Shown here piece after piece: positions 1-19,349 of a stretch of DNA of 64,000 nucleotides. The position numbers and the translations under genes were made by a program. Below the pieces are notes generated by a model, which worked only from the letters and a program-made list of their open reading frames with translations, did no database searches and was not told where the DNA came from. This DNA is from Coptis chinensis (Eukaryota > Streptophyta > Magnoliopsida > Ranunculales > Ranunculaceae): NCBI GenBank assembly GCA_015680905.1, contig CM027378.1, forward strand, positions 81,001,501-81,065,500. Direction: 5' to 3'. Within the stretch, counting starts at the first letter, position 1. Every line of letters starts with the position of its first letter.

Positions 1-90
1 GGGAATCAAACACAAGACCTTGGACAACCTCCCAAGGCTTGGCTAGTAGGCCACTGGGTATCGTCCATGTCATTTACACTACATATAGTT
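1..90 (-). mobile_element. SINE head, cut by the window edge
   Basis: Read on the minus strand, this stretch has a tRNA-like RNA polymerase III promoter: a box A-like TGGCCTACTAGCCAAG followed by a box B-like TGTTTGATTCCC ending at position 1. That is the arrangement of plant tRNA-derived SINEs. The body and poly-A tail would lie outside the window, so neither full length nor target duplication can be seen. A decayed tRNA pseudogene is the alternative. Confidence 0.4.
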
Positions 91-503
91 ACTGTACGCT
101 TATCCTTTTTTTACCAATGAAGTGAAGAATATTTGAAAAATAGGGGTATCAGAATCAATAGGGAACATTCAACAAAAAAAGACACTTAATGCACCACGCT
201 AATAACTATAGATGGCAATTGAATAATATTAACTGTCAGACACCAAAAGAAAGTGAAATTACCAGAAGAAGGACCATCAACACCACATGGACCCAGAGTC
301 ACAACACCAGTACAGTGAAGATCTATAGACCTGCTCAAGCGAGGTGCCAATGTGCCATAGCTAACATGACAGCTCCCAACAACAAACACTGCAAGCAAAT
401 GAATGGAAAACATTAGATATTATTATAGCATGGCAAGAATTGTTAACTAACACTTAGCGTAGGCCGTAGGCTATCCGAACCGCATAAAATTTACTTTCTA
501 AAA

Positions 504-765
504 ACAGCTGGCATATGGAGGTAACAGAAAATTAGTTGCGTAGGAGTTAAGCCAGCTTAGAAAAAACGCAAAGTCCATAAGCCCGGTTGGTCTATAAAAG
601 AAAGTCCAAGGGCCCAGTCCTTAAATTTCCCCATAACAGCTGGCACCGAGTAAAAATTAGTTGCGTAGGAGTAAAGCAGAGATAACTGGCTTAGAAAAAA
701 CGCAAAGTCCAAGTCCGTCTGTCTATAAAATAAGGTCCAAGACCCACTTCATAACCTTCATTATC
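504..765 (+). repeat. Imperfect tandem duplication with two TATA-like boxes
   Basis: Two copies of a segment of about 132 bp lie in tandem, the first from 504 and the second from 636. Both begin ACAGCTGGC and share TTAGTTGCGTAGGAGT and AGAAAAAACGCAAAGTCC. Each copy carries a TATA-box-like sequence at the same place, TATAAAAG at 593-600 and TATAAAAT at 724-731. The copies differ by several small indels. A duplicated promoter segment is possible, but no coding exon directly follows. Confidence 0.6.
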
Positions 766-2224
766 TGCAGTTCTTACTTCTTAGACAGAAAATTAGTGGG
801 TTCTACAAAATTAGGCCTTGTTATTTGTAATAACTATTAGACTTCACCTCTTTGTGTCAAATTACAAATAGTGGTTTCTGGTTTATTCAAGTAAGACAAG
901 TGGTCAAATTTCCCACTTTTATGGATATTTAGCTTGTAGTGTCATTAGAGAACAAAGTGAAATCTAGAGCTTCAATGTCATACATGGATAATCAACAAGG
1001 AATCTCAAATCTAATTTTCTTAACGTACGATCATCGAAAATTTAGGTACAAATCAAGAAGGACAAATCTCGGTACCTTTATCTTTTGGGGTTATATAAAC
1101 TATAAAACATAAAATCTAGATTGTGAGATCCTTGGTCTCCCCACTCCTTTGCGTATCCGTCCATTCCAACAATTTTGGTTTTCCTCCATAGCTAATCTTG
1201 TCTGGACATGTAAAATCGCTAAGAAGGCCGATCATTATTTTTTATTTAGGTACAGCTTATCCTAAGATCTGATTCCACCCATTTTTTTTAATGCCATACT
1301 TGAATAGAAATATCTGGTATAAACATAAAATTGATTGAGAATCTCCAACACAATAGATTCTGAATTTTGTTAAATACTAGTCCATTTTCCTGAGAATATG
1401 GACTATTATTGAATTCACAGGTTGACCATTTTCAATTCCACTTATTGAACTTAATCTCGGTTATCTTCCAATGAATCTTAACTTCCTTCCATGATATTTG
1501 TTGGACACCCTCACCCTCAAGGAGTCTGTGTCTGTCCTTTGTTAAACTGTAATTCCTTTGTTCATAGTTGATTATCTTTCTAACAGCTTGAAGTCATAGA
1601 ACAGCCGCTTGTCAACAAGGTAATAGAGAGGTAATCCTAGATGTGCAGGTTAGTCTCCGATCCAGCGGTAGCATGGGTGTCCTTGGGCATGTGCCATCTC
1701 TGGATGTCCAATCTTATAAATTTGTCAAATGTAGACTTTATATAGTCCTTGATTGAAACTTATTGGTGTCGTTGATCTGAACAAATTTTGTAGATTTTGA
1801 CCCATTCAATACTTTAATTGATCGCCTGGAACGAGATTTGTTGTGCTGTAATAATCTATCTCTATTTTCCCAACAGAGAGTTTCAACTGTTGTGTGTGAA
1901 GTATAATACTCTTTAGATGTTCTTTAATCGGAAGTATTCTACCTCAGAGTTTTCTGGATGTTAAGAAATTCAGTTGAAGTCATAAATACTATAAGAAGTT
2001 GGACAGAATGGAACAATCACTTTTATTAAATAAGTTTTCGACAACAGAGCTATTTCAAATTTTTTTAACTGGTGACAGAGCTGTTGCTAGAAACATTATA
2101 TACATACAAATTAGCTGCACACTAACAATTCAAACTTGATAGAAGTACACAACTGTAGGAGTAAATCTTGGAATGCAATTTGTTACTCTGTTTTAGTGTC
2201 GTAAACACACTCCATGGAAAATAA
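766..2224. other. No gene recognised (5' flank or intron of the EDR1-type gene)
   Basis: AT-rich sequence with no convincing exon. The N-terminal exons expected for an EDR1-type kinase were looked for by their conserved motifs and not found, so they are probably upstream of the window. This stretch is either a large intron or the 5' flank of a truncated gene. Confidence 0.4.
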
Positions 2225-2368
2225 TGTTGAGATTTATAATCCCACATCGGGTATATTAAGTCTTGCATTCAATTAAATAAATCTGGGGGCCTCTCCACTT
2301 ATCACCAATTGGTTTTAAGTTGGATGCCCAAATTCAATAAATAATTTGTGTCATATTAGTATATAACA
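2225..2368 (+). mobile_element. Small solo-LTR-like remnant
   Basis: A 144-bp segment starting TGTTGAG and ending TATAACA contains TCCCACATCGG and, further on, CCAATTGGTTTTAAGTTGG. Both motifs are common in short plant LTRs (Copia and TRIM elements). No matching target duplication is evident at the borders, so ends and class are tentative. It lies about 95 bp upstream of the first visible kinase exon. Confidence 0.4.
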
Positions 2369-2463
2369 TCTTCTAGGGTCACACATTTTATTATTATTGC
2401 GTTTGGTTTGAGGATGGGCTAATGTAACAGGTGCAGCACATATCCTGTTTGTGATGAGTGCAG

Positions 2464-9617
<7,154 letters not shown>

Positions 9618-10806
9618 ACTCCACACCATAAAAAGGGCACAGGTTTATAATTGTATATAACCTTTTCTTTTTCTGTGTGGGAAACTATGAAAACATAGTG
9701 CCCCATTATCATATCATTATGTGTCTCCATGGCTTATAAGGACTGCGGTGGCTGTTTGGGGCTGTGTTTGCATGGTTTTAGTTTGCACATGAGTTGAGAT
9801 TTCAGTATATATGCTTTTGTAAAGAGAGTCATCTTGTCATGATTTCAGAGCAAAGTTCTGATTGTAAATTTTAAGGTGTGGAAGATACGTACTTGGGAAT
9901 TGCAAGTAATGGAACCAAATCCTATTTATGTTCTGTTTAGAATAGTGATGTGTGATCCATACATTTTAAAAAAAAAAAGAAGTTATCTGGGGTGGAGGGC
10001 AGAAGTGTAGTACATTTACTGTGTTCCTTTCAGTGGAGCTAACTCGGCAAACAATAATCTAGAAGATTCATTTCATATGGTGTGGAGAACCTCAAGTGCG
10101 AAGTTGCCGATGGAGGATTTGTTTCATATGATTATTGCTAAAGAGAGGGTGCTATCTGCAGTTCTGGTAAGTCAAACTTGTGCAACTCGTTAGTTAGCGA
10201 TTCATCAAGCGTTCAAGACTTGAAACAGTGGTCTGAATTTGGAGCAGGAACAAATTGAATCATCTTGGCATTGGTCCTGATCTTTATCCTCTTGTCCGGA
10301 TGTGGTGAATTATCTCCATTGATTTATCATTCCTGAAGAATCCGAATCCTTTTTAACTTGCCCCACCCAAGTCTGTCACAGCTGCCATGCGTCCCTGCCT
10401 AACAAAAAGACAACCCAAACTGTAAGATATATAGTCATGTAGAGGAGAATCTAAAATGGTGCACTTCAATGGACGGGACAACACCACTAACTAAACTATT
10501 CACCAAAAGAGCTTCCCAATGCCGAGTTGGAGACATGGATGGATTGAAATATCAAAATAGTACAACCTTAAAGGATTAGACGCATCGATTTTGATTTGCT
10601 TGATTTTATTTAAATATATAATTTATTGATATAAAAAGAAATTACACAATGGAAGCTGTGTTGCCACTTGCAAGTCTTTTCTGGATCTGAATGGTGAATC
10701 AAATTATTCTAAATGCATGCTTATTCGAACCAGCACACATCACATTCACATTGTTGTCCGCCAGATTTTGCAATCTCTTAAGAAGTTGTAAAGATCCAAA
10801 TATATA
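9618..10806. other. 3' flank of the EDR1-type gene, no gene recognised
   Basis: Begins with the likely 3' untranslated region after the TAA at 9615-9617. No open frame of note and no recognised repeat were seen; a short A run lies at about 9968. Confidence 0.4.
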
Positions 10807-10814
10807 GATCCAAA

Positions 10815-11216
10815 CATAGTACAAAATATCTCGATATATTTCGATATTTGGAGATATCTATCCATATTCTAGAAAAAGATATATAAATATCACGATATGT
10901 TTAGAGATATATACGATTGCAAATATCGGTGATATTTCAACGATATTTGTGATATTTGGAGATATTTGGAGATATTTTGTGTATATAATAATTTTATTTA
11001 ATATTTACTATTATATTTCAAATAAATATAAATAATGTATCATGATATATCAAGAAATATTTACAATATCTACGATATTTTTCGATATTTTAGATATATC
11101 TACGATATTTACATGTGAAACAATGTCAAATATTCCCAAAAAGAAGAATATATCCACGACACATATCTAGAGATTGAATATCAATAAATACCCATATCCT
11201 GATATTTTGTATTATG
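10815..11216. mobile_element. MITE of hAT type with 8-bp target duplication
   Basis: A 402-bp element with terminal inverted repeats CATAGTACAAAATATC (left) and GATATTTTGTATTATG (right), 15 of 16 matching when one is reversed. It is flanked by a perfect 8-bp direct repeat GATCCAAA at 10807-10814 and 11217-11224. An 8-bp duplication is typical of hAT transposons. The interior is very AT-rich with many GATATTTGGAGATAT-like subrepeats and no coding capacity, as in a non-autonomous element. Confidence 0.85.
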
Positions 11217-11381
11217 GATCCAAATACCAAAAATATCAACATCAAAAGGGATAAAACAAAACAATATTATTATTGAAAAAAGAGAGGATAAAACAATGTT
11301 GGTTGGGCTTTTTCCACTTTTGCTGAGGCTTGTCGATCAAAACGTCAGCTATCAAAAAACAAGTCCAATGACACACAAAAG

Positions 11382-11405
11382 AAAAAAAAAAAAAAAAAAA
11401 AAAAA
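11382..11405 (+). repeat. Poly-A tract
   Basis: A run of 24 A upstream of the PNRC-like gene. No SINE or LINE body was recognised to its left. Confidence 0.8.
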
Positions 11406-11963
11406 TGTTGACTGCAGGTGTGAATAATGGGGTGTTAGTAATAATAATTGTTTAATTCACTTCACCAACTCCCTCTACAAATCCGTAAACGACGATAGTT
11501 TTCCTTTTTCATTAAATTCAACTCTCAAAAGTCATTTCAGATCCGGAGCTAATTTAGATTGACTAACATTCAGATCTTTTAGATTCAGACTCACTTTTTC
11601 TGTACGTTTTCATATCCATTTCATCTTCATTTTCGGCTTTAAAGCTTCAAGTTTTGATCTTTACTTGTTTTATTTCAGGTTTTAAGACTTGGGCTAATTC
11701 AACTGGGAACTGGTAAGTGGCTCATTTTACTTACAGATCTGTTGTTTTCTTTACTGTTTAGTGTTAGTTGTGAGTGTTTGAACTGAAAGATTGGGTTTTT
11801 ATTGTTGTTTGCTGTTTATTAACAAGTTTTGAAGTTTTGCTTATTAACTGAACTGAAATATTAGATTTTTTCCGCTGTTCATCAGCAAATTTTCAGGTTG
11901 TAATATCCATTTGTGGTTAATCCAGCTGTCTTTACTGAGTTTTTGAGTTTGGCCATATTTGAG

Positions 11964-12566
11964 ATGGAGACTCTTGTTGTGGTACCACAGCACCGGAATC
12001 AGTATTACGGGAGAAATGGTTCTTATGTTCATGACATTTATGGTTCTCCAAATGGCGGTTTTAGAGATTTTAATTGCAGATTTCTAGCTAGAGAAGCTAT
12101 TCTGTCAACCCCTTTGAAGCCTTGTTATGTTGCTTCTGCGGATAAAATGACACCATCTCCCAAACCACGAAAACAATTTAAGGCTCACAGTGAAGGGGAG
12201 AAAAGGTTGAGAAACAATGGAACAAGCGTTGCAATTCCTATAAGTTTGAAAGTGGGCAACTTAGAGAAGTCCTTTAGTGATGATCTTTCATACGCTGAGC
12301 TATTTGCTGGTCCTGTGTATTCAAACTCACCGCCTCCTAGCTCCCTACCCATCCCCAAATTCTCGCTCCGTCAGAAGAGGAGTGTTTCACTTGAACTGCC
12401 TGTAAAGGAATACGGACTGAAGATTCACCATGTAGCCAAGTCAGCTCCATCTTCCCCTCGTGGGGGATCATGCCATTCTCGTGACCATTTCTTTCGCAGC
12501 ACTGCCTCAGATGCCTTAGCAACTAAAGATCTCAGGCGGATTCTGAATCTTGATATTGATAATTAA
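11964..12566 (+). CDS. PNRC-motif small protein, 200 residues
   Basis: An uninterrupted frame of 200 residues starts at METLVVVPQ and ends at LNLDIDN. An ATG-like frame extends 17 codons upstream, but METLVV is the first start in a sensible context. A 5' untranslated intron at 11713-11896 (GTAAGT ... TTTTCAG) fits the surroundings. Residues about 103-126 read ELFAGPVYSNSPPPSSLPIP, followed by KFSLRQKR. This matches the proline-rich 'AGP..NSPPPS.LPIPKF' motif of plant proteins in the PNRC (proline-rich nuclear receptor coactivator) family. The C-terminus ATKDLRRILNLDI is another short conserved-looking block. In animals PNRC2 binds mRNA decapping and nonsense-mediated decay factors through such a proline motif; the role in plants is not established. 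Transcription and function here are inferred. Confidence 0.75.
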   Translation: METLVVVPQHRNQYYGRNGSYVHDIYGSPNGGFRDFNCRFLAREAILSTPLKPCYVASADKMTPSPKPRKQFKAHSEGEKRLRNNGTSVAIPISLKVGNLEKSFSDDLSYAELFAGPVYSNSPPPSSLPIPKFSLRQKRSVSLELPVKEYGLKIHHVAKSAPSSPRGGSCHSRDHFFRSTASDALATKDLRRILNLDIDN

Positions 12567-15500
12567 TGAGTATGAGGGGGAGGTCCTCTTGTATATAGAT
12601 TTCCCTTTTGTATTTGGCTTCGTGGTAGGATGTATATATTGGAGGAATAAACTTTGGTCTAGCGTGTTGTTTGAAGTTTGGCAAAAGCTTCGTGTTGGTT
12701 GTAGAAAGAGGTACGGTCATGGATGGTTTGATACAGTGATCACTAGAGTTAAAGTTAGAAATGGAAAGAGAATTGTATGTTGGGTTCGCAGTTTGTACAT
12801 CTCCTTGAAAACGTGAAGAAAGTGGTAGATAAATGGTAGATAGATGGCGGGGTTTTAATGTGGATGGGTGACATATTCAGGCAGCAGAAAGAAGAAGAGG
12901 GTTGATACGTAGGAGTTTGGCTTTGCAATGCTCGTTCATCTCCAATGGAATTGCTTGGTAACCCCCAGTTGTTAACTACGGGGCAAACAGAAGCTATATT
13001 ACATTGATCAGCAAAGTTAGAACACATAAATCTGGTTGAAGAAAATTTCCTCTTTACTCGATAGATTCCGACTTCGTTGTTGTAACCTAGGGTCTTTATT
13101 CTTTTTCCCTGTGAATACTGTGGGGTCCTTGTTCACTGTAGGATCATATCTTTCTTTTAGGTTATAGTTCCATTGAACTTCTCTTGCCTTCACCCTATCA
13201 ATTATCTTTTTCTTCTCAACTTTTTAACCTTATAGATCTTGTTAAATATGTCTTTTCTCTTCTTGTTCGCATTCCACATCTCTTGAATTTACCTTTGTAA
13301 ACTTATGCTTCCTTCTTACCCTGTCTTTTCCTTCTGCCTAGATTGCCTGAAGTGGCTTCTTACATAATGTGCTAGTGCGCCTTTTTCTCATTATCGGTTC
13401 TTCTTTCCTAATTCTGACTCTTTGGTTGCTCTGTATGAGCATTACCCCCTCCCCCTTTTTCGTGTTTTAAGAGGAAAAAGTGGGGAATGGAACCAAAGGA
13501 TGTTTGTTAGTTACTTCAACTACTTAGAGTAACTTGTGCGATGCCTTCCTGTTGTAAGCCCCACCAGTTTTTTTTTTCTCATCTGTGTTAATTGGATCTT
13601 CTTGTGTCATTGGGTGTAGCTGTGATCGTTCCATCCTGTTGGTAGGCCTCATTAGTTGTTTGTTCTTTGTGTTTCAAGTTGTCTCTTTTTCTCCAGTTTG
13701 TCTTTGTGAAGCTCAGTTTGGTGAAGATTATGGATGGTACTAAGCTATAAATAATGTACGTTAATTTGGTTTCCTTTTACATCGAGTAGTCTTTCATATT
13801 TCTTATGATTATTCTAATTAATGTTTCTTGTTTTTCATCTGTGAAGCAGTGCTGAACCAGGGAGCCGATGGAAGAGGCATCTTCAAGAGGCTTTTCTGCA
13901 AATGCTTATGTGCTAGTAGGTTAACTGTGGTCTTCTCAGCCAGTGTTGGAGGACTCCAGTTTGTTACTGAAAGTGTTTTGCGTTGGACCTGTTTCTTTTG
14001 GAGCTGATTTGAGATTTCATAATAGAACTAGTGGTCAGGGATGTTTCTGGTAGATTGGGGATGATTTAGTTCTGTTATGTTTGTATCTCTTAGTTTGCAA
14101 TAATATCTAAGATCTTGAACTCCAAATCTTTTTAATTTTCTTCCTGCATTTGAATGGATGTTGAAACTTCTTTCATGCGTTCTACTGAAACTTTCATGTT
14201 TTGTGTGTATGTTGTTGCTTATATGGCTTCTGGGCAGGGTGATAATCATATGCTTCTTGGGGTGGTTATTTTGTCCATAGTTGATTATGATTTATCAGTG
14301 GGTGGGATTAGAGAGGTTCGGAAGATGCAGTCATTTGGTGTTAATCCATTGTTTTCTTATAGAAAACAAGTTAAAACCATTGAAGTAGGTCTCTTTCAGT
14401 GACTGCTGCTACGATTTTAAAAGTTCCTTGCCGCAACTTCACTGCATCACAATCCCATTATCTTCTTTTGGCATTGCATACTCACTTCATGAACTTGTTT
14501 TTATTTGCTATTAACAGTTACTGCTCGGTATTATTAGTTCAGCCTAGTTATCACTTATCACCAAACTGACCAAAGTCTTCAGCTGCCAGTGACCTTTTCT
14601 TACTAGGCCATAACCGTGTCGGTTCTCTCTGGAGTCCTCATAATTTACAATTCCGTTGGAAGTTTCTTTTCGTATCCACTTGGCTGCCTATTGGGGTATT
14701 CTACTACCCTATCTTTTTCGTGATAAAATTATAAACAATTGTTATTGGCCAATAATATGTGATTTCATTGACCATTTTTTTGATTTCATTGCTGTCTTGA
14801 GATGCTTGAAATGGTCACTGGGGAATCAGTTGGCCCTGTCTTAAGCTAGGGCTGCAGAATTGCAGACACAAAAATAATTTGAAGGCAATTGACTGACAAG
14901 AGAAATCCTATAATATATAATGTAATAGTAAAGGGATTGGCTTGCTCCCATTAGTATCACCTGGCATGATGTTGAAACTTGAAAGTTCGATACGCTGTCA
15001 GATTAAACGTTATTTTAAAAAACTGCTCTGGCAGGGTTATTGTATAACATATATTAGCCCGTCTTCGGATTATTTGAGCCTTTGAGCTGCCAACAAGAAT
15101 GGATTGAAAAACCTTTATGTTTTACACTTTTACTACAGTCAGTATGAAAATTCCTGAAACTTCATGGCTTCGCCCCTCGGCACCTCCTTGTTTATGCCTA
15201 TACTGTACTGAAACTTGAGCAAACTTTATGCATATATGTATTTCAGGAGAAATAGTTTACAGTCATCAGCTTGAAGCAAAACGTGTTTCTGGTAGTCAGA
15301 TTGTCTTAATAAGCATCCGATGGAGAGCCAAGAGGCTTAATCATCTTTTATCTTGTTCCTGAATGTGCGAATAGCAACCATGAATAAGCTGTTAAAGGTT
15401 TTGCATGCCATACAAGGAACATGAATAAATTAGCATTTCCGTTTTAAAGTTGGATCGTAACTCAGTGAAACAAGGATATTACGAATCCAGTTTGCAAGAT

Positions 15501-15967
15501 TCCTCAATTTATCATCCTTCTGTTTCTACCTACTTTTAGCTCGATAAAATTTGTTATTCAAATACTTTGGTGTGCTGATCGATTGCCTGATCAGTTTTTC
15601 ATCATTAATAATGTCTATTCCGTTTGTGGTTGTGCAAAACTTAAGTGTCAGCAACATGAATCTCCTCCAGCTTGTGTACACCGTCTTTAGTCTATCTGTC
15701 ATACGTAAGTATGATTCCGCAGTGGTTGTCCAACCATTGAAAACCCCAACTGATGTGTGGTTAGCTAGACTTAACATGCACGTCCGCATTCTATATGAGA
15801 TATTTAGAGCATTTTTTCGAAAGAATTTGTTAGATTCTTCAAAGAAGGAAAAAAGTTTGTTGGTGACTTTTCTATTGGATGTCTGTCGACTTTGGGGCGC
15901 AACATTAAATATTTCAGACGCTAACAAACGCTTTTAATCTTTATACATATAGGAGTTATTCTTGTGA
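12567..15967. other. 3' region of the PNRC-like gene and intergenic DNA
   Basis: AT-rich sequence with short frames on both strands, none recognised. GCAG at about 13848 followed by GTGCTGAACCAGGG could be a 3' untranslated exon. Two overlapping opposite-strand frames of about 130 codons at 15526-15937 show no recognisable domain and are not called as genes. Confidence 0.4.
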
Positions 15968-16539
15968 GGGCATCTCCAATGGAGAGTGGAAAAATCCACC
16001 TCCATATAGGTTCCACATAGGCGCCATTAGGATTATACACTTTAGAGAAATCCCAAATACATAAAGTGTATATTTACTATTTGTGGCTATTCCAATGGTA
16101 GGTGGAAGCAAATGTGTAAAAATAGATAGCAACGGACTTAAACTTTCACAGCCCATTCAAAATAATGTAAAATAACGGATTTGGTCCGTTGCAAAAGCTT
16201 AAAACAAATAGTAGTCCACTTTCAAACGTCATTCAAAACAACGCCCGTGTTTTTAACAGTTTTAAATCACTGAGCGACGGACTTAGACCGTCGCAAACAG
16301 AAAAATAAAGCTTCAAACGTGTGTTGAAGTGACGTCCGAGTTTTTAAGTTAAATAGACGTTATTTTAAGTGACGTCCGGGCTTTTTATTAACTAATAGCG
16401 AGAGGGGGAATTCCCCATCCTCTCTATTAGCTAATACACTATTACCTACGGTATAGCACCCCCATTAGAGAGAGTTTTTTGATATTTGGAGTGTAAAATT
16501 TTCACTCTATACGGTTTACACCCCCCATTAGAGATGCCC
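15968..16539. mobile_element. MITE with GGGCATCTC ends and TGA target repeat
   Basis: A 572-bp element whose ends read GGGCATCTCCAATGGAGAG and, reversed from the right, GGGCATCTCTAATGGGGGG. A 3-bp TGA lies directly outside both ends, at 15965-15967 and 16540-16542. Three-base duplications and GGGCATCTC-like ends suggest the PIF/Harbinger group, though its usual target is TAA/TTA. The interior has short repeated pieces such as GACGTCCG and GGACTTA, and no coding frame. Confidence 0.75.
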
Positions 16540-16674
16540 TGATAAGAACCAGAACAGCATGCAGGGAGCACTTAGTTGATAGTTCCAAGACTTCCAACAA
16601 CAGTATCTAGCTTATAGAGGTGTTTGAATGGTTCTTACTTATCAATTAGGAATCTGATTCATCAATTAGCTTAT

Positions 16675-16688
16675 ATATATATATATAT
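16675..16688 (+). repeat. (TA)n microsatellite
   Basis: Seven TA units between the MITE and the LINE remnant. Confidence 0.7.
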
Positions 16689-16749
16689 GACATGTAGATA
16701 AGATGGTGCTAATGTGATAAACCGTCATCATTCAATCCGTTGAAAAGAT

Positions 16750-17850
16750 AATCTTTTTTTTATGAAAGTAAAAACATTTCATTAATATCCACTCAAAATT
16801 GTCATTAAAGATGGGAAACACAAGTATAGACTACCCCCTTCCCTAAGCCATGCACTCCCATCATCCGTTATCAGTCGGGCCATGCATCGCACGGGCAGCA
16901 CAACCTTTGTGGAAATCTAAGTATGAAGGAGATCTTCAAATAGTGCCAACTACAACGATACAAAGAGTGAAACAAATGAGACGATCAAAGTAAAATCCAT
17001 CTAATCAACTATTATGCTAATTCCACGTTATCATCACATATTCACATTCATAGAGACACCACCCAAACCTCATCAATGATCCATCAAGTCCGTATTCAAC
17101 CCCCATTGCATCATTACACCACGATTCATCGAGCTTTAAGCAATTCATCCCACCTGCAAATGAGATCTTTGAAGTTGTGTTCTTTTCTAGATTCATACCT
17201 TGTCGCTTTCAAAATTGTTCCTTTTATTCGAGCGATCCGGCCACGTACTTGACTGACCATTAGTTTCTTATCTTCAAAGATGATTTCATTTATTGTATTT
17301 CAAAGTGTCCAACAAACCGCGTAAGGAAAGATCTGCCATATGCATGCTCATAAACCACTCACATTTATATTCAGCCAATTCATCAACAATGCTTTAGCAC
17401 TTGGGGATGTAAGAACCAAGTTTACCATTTTCACATAATCTCCCAAAAGAGACTTCCAAATCATGATAGAGATTAGACAAGAGAAGAAAAAATGGAGAAG
17501 AGATTCATCCATAACATTACATAAAACACAAAAGCAATTAGGAGGATCCGTACCTTGGATTTTTTTAACGAGCTTGTCCTTTGTGAGTATTCTATCCTAA
17601 AAGAAGCTCCATATAAAAAAACTTTACGTTCATGGGAACGTCTGCTTCCCACGCTATCTTGTAAGGAAATGTCATACTGCTCAAATAATTTTTTGTGTCT
17701 TGTAGTAATGAGTAGAAAGACTTGACTGAAAAAATGTTTGTTTGTTATAGCAATCCATTCCCAGCTATCATATCATCACAATCTTCAAACACCATATTAG
17801 AAAGTAAATAGTTAAGGCTACTCAATTTTCGCCTGGAATTGATTCATCAT
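16750..17850 (-). pseudogene. LINE 3' remnant with zinc-binding RT-associated domain
   Basis: Translated on the minus strand, this region gives broken pieces of the C-terminal part of a plant L1-type LINE. In order they read HFFSVKSFYSLL, PYKIAWEADVPMNVKFFYME, ILTKDKLVKKIQGTDPPNC, FCVLCNVMDESLLHFFFSC and FPYAVCWTLWNTINEIIFE. This is the zf-RVT signature that follows the reverse transcriptase, with conserved Trp, Cys and His residues. Stops and frameshifts interrupt it. A T run at about 16753-16760 (A run on the coding strand) marks the 3' end. The reverse transcriptase and endonuclease are missing, so this is a 5'-truncated dead copy. Confidence 0.75.
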
Positions 17851-19349
17851 AATGTTGGAAATATATATATCCAAACTTTATTAAGTGCTCATAGGCTAAA
17901 CGCCTTAATCCTATATATATGCATAGAGTGTGACCATTGTTATTCAGCACCTATCTCAATGGACGAATCAATAATCATTCAATAGTCGAACTTATGTATG
18001 CGTCGATTTGCAGAGTGATTTTTCTTTCTTTACGACTCTTTATCTTAGCAAATAATCATGGTTATTCTATGTTAGTTAAGCTTACACGCGATAATGCCTA
18101 GAGTATCCTTTGTAGTGTACTGACTACTGGCCTGATGCGCAGCTGACTTTCTTGTGTTACAATTTAATATTGAGAAGTACAGAGTTGGTCTTGATTTTTT
18201 CGCTTATGAAATATCGAATGAGCCAAACGGAGATCATGGACTCGGTTGAAAAATAATTTCATATGATCCTGTGCCAAATCCCCCTCTTTCTAAATGATTG
18301 CGTATTCTTCAAAATTGAGGAGTTATCAAACTTGAGGTTTAAGAAACACATAGGAAAAGTTAATGGAAATCGGAGTTGAGCGGGTACAAACGCAAAAAGA
18401 ACCTAAAAAATGTATGTATGTACTTTCTTAATCCAAAATCATATTCGACAAAGTGAAAAATATGCAAAAGTTAATAAATAAGATAAAATAATTTTATTCA
18501 TCTAGTGTACATAATAAAAAATAATAATTTTATTCTCAAGACTTTTGATCCTTCTCACCGGCCGGGACTAGTACAATCTTTTTTCTAGAGAAAGAAGAAG
18601 GGAAAATGGAAATTTTGGTGTATACGTAGTCAGTAAGAAACTAAGAACTCGATGTGTAAAGTAAATCATTCTTCTACTGTCTATTTCAGAGGTGGAAATG
18701 TGTTTATAGGGAAATGAGAAGAAACAAGCTTCCAATAGACTATAAATATACCTCATTTTCCTGAAATCAAAATCAACTACTTTTTTCTTTTCATAAATAA
18801 AAATAAAAATAAAATAAGATATATATAAATTTGATTTCGGAATTCTATCGCTCTTTTAAGCTGGCTTCATTAAGAACTATGTATACACTTATACATACTC
18901 ATAAGTTTTGAATATAATATATAGGACAAAAACAGAGAGAAGACTCTAGTATTTGTAATGAAAGATGCATGCTCATACTCTATAGCTAGCAAGAAACTTA
19001 AAAACAGAAGGTTAGAAAACAAAGAAATAGAAGAAACTTAAAGCAAAGAGAAGAATAAAGATGAGAACTAAAGAATAATTATACTTGAACTTGACGTGGA
19101 GATTTTGTTCTAATACCATTGTACTAAATTTAGGATCTACTTACTATCTTTAGAACTTTTAATTATTCTCTGCTTCATCCTAGAGAATTAAAAAAAGAAG
19201 ACAAACTCCATCTTCAAGAAAACATAAAACTAGTACGTGTGCCTCCATTGGAACAACATCCTCTGTACAAAGACGAATAAGAAAATTAGCCATTAAAGGT
19301 GGTAAGAATTATTTCAGCAAAGAAGAGGTCTCCTTGTCACTCTAACAAG
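17851..19349. other. Intergenic, no gene recognised
   Basis: AT-rich, with A/T-rich simple stretches near 18790-18830. It probably includes the 3' untranslated region and flank of the minus-strand DUF1677 gene to its right. Confidence 0.4.

Noticed and set aside
189..416. Short frames on both strands
   Set aside because: Mirror-image frames over the same bases, no recognisable features.
1798..1850. Possible kinase N-terminal exon (a frame reading DFDPFNTLIDRLERDL)
   Set aside because: Does not match EDR1-type N-terminal sequence, and no convincing splice sites or continuation were found.
15526..15937. Two overlapping opposite-strand frames of about 130 codons
   Set aside because: No recognisable domain, no splice or codon signal favouring either strand; likely chance open frames in AT-rich DNA.
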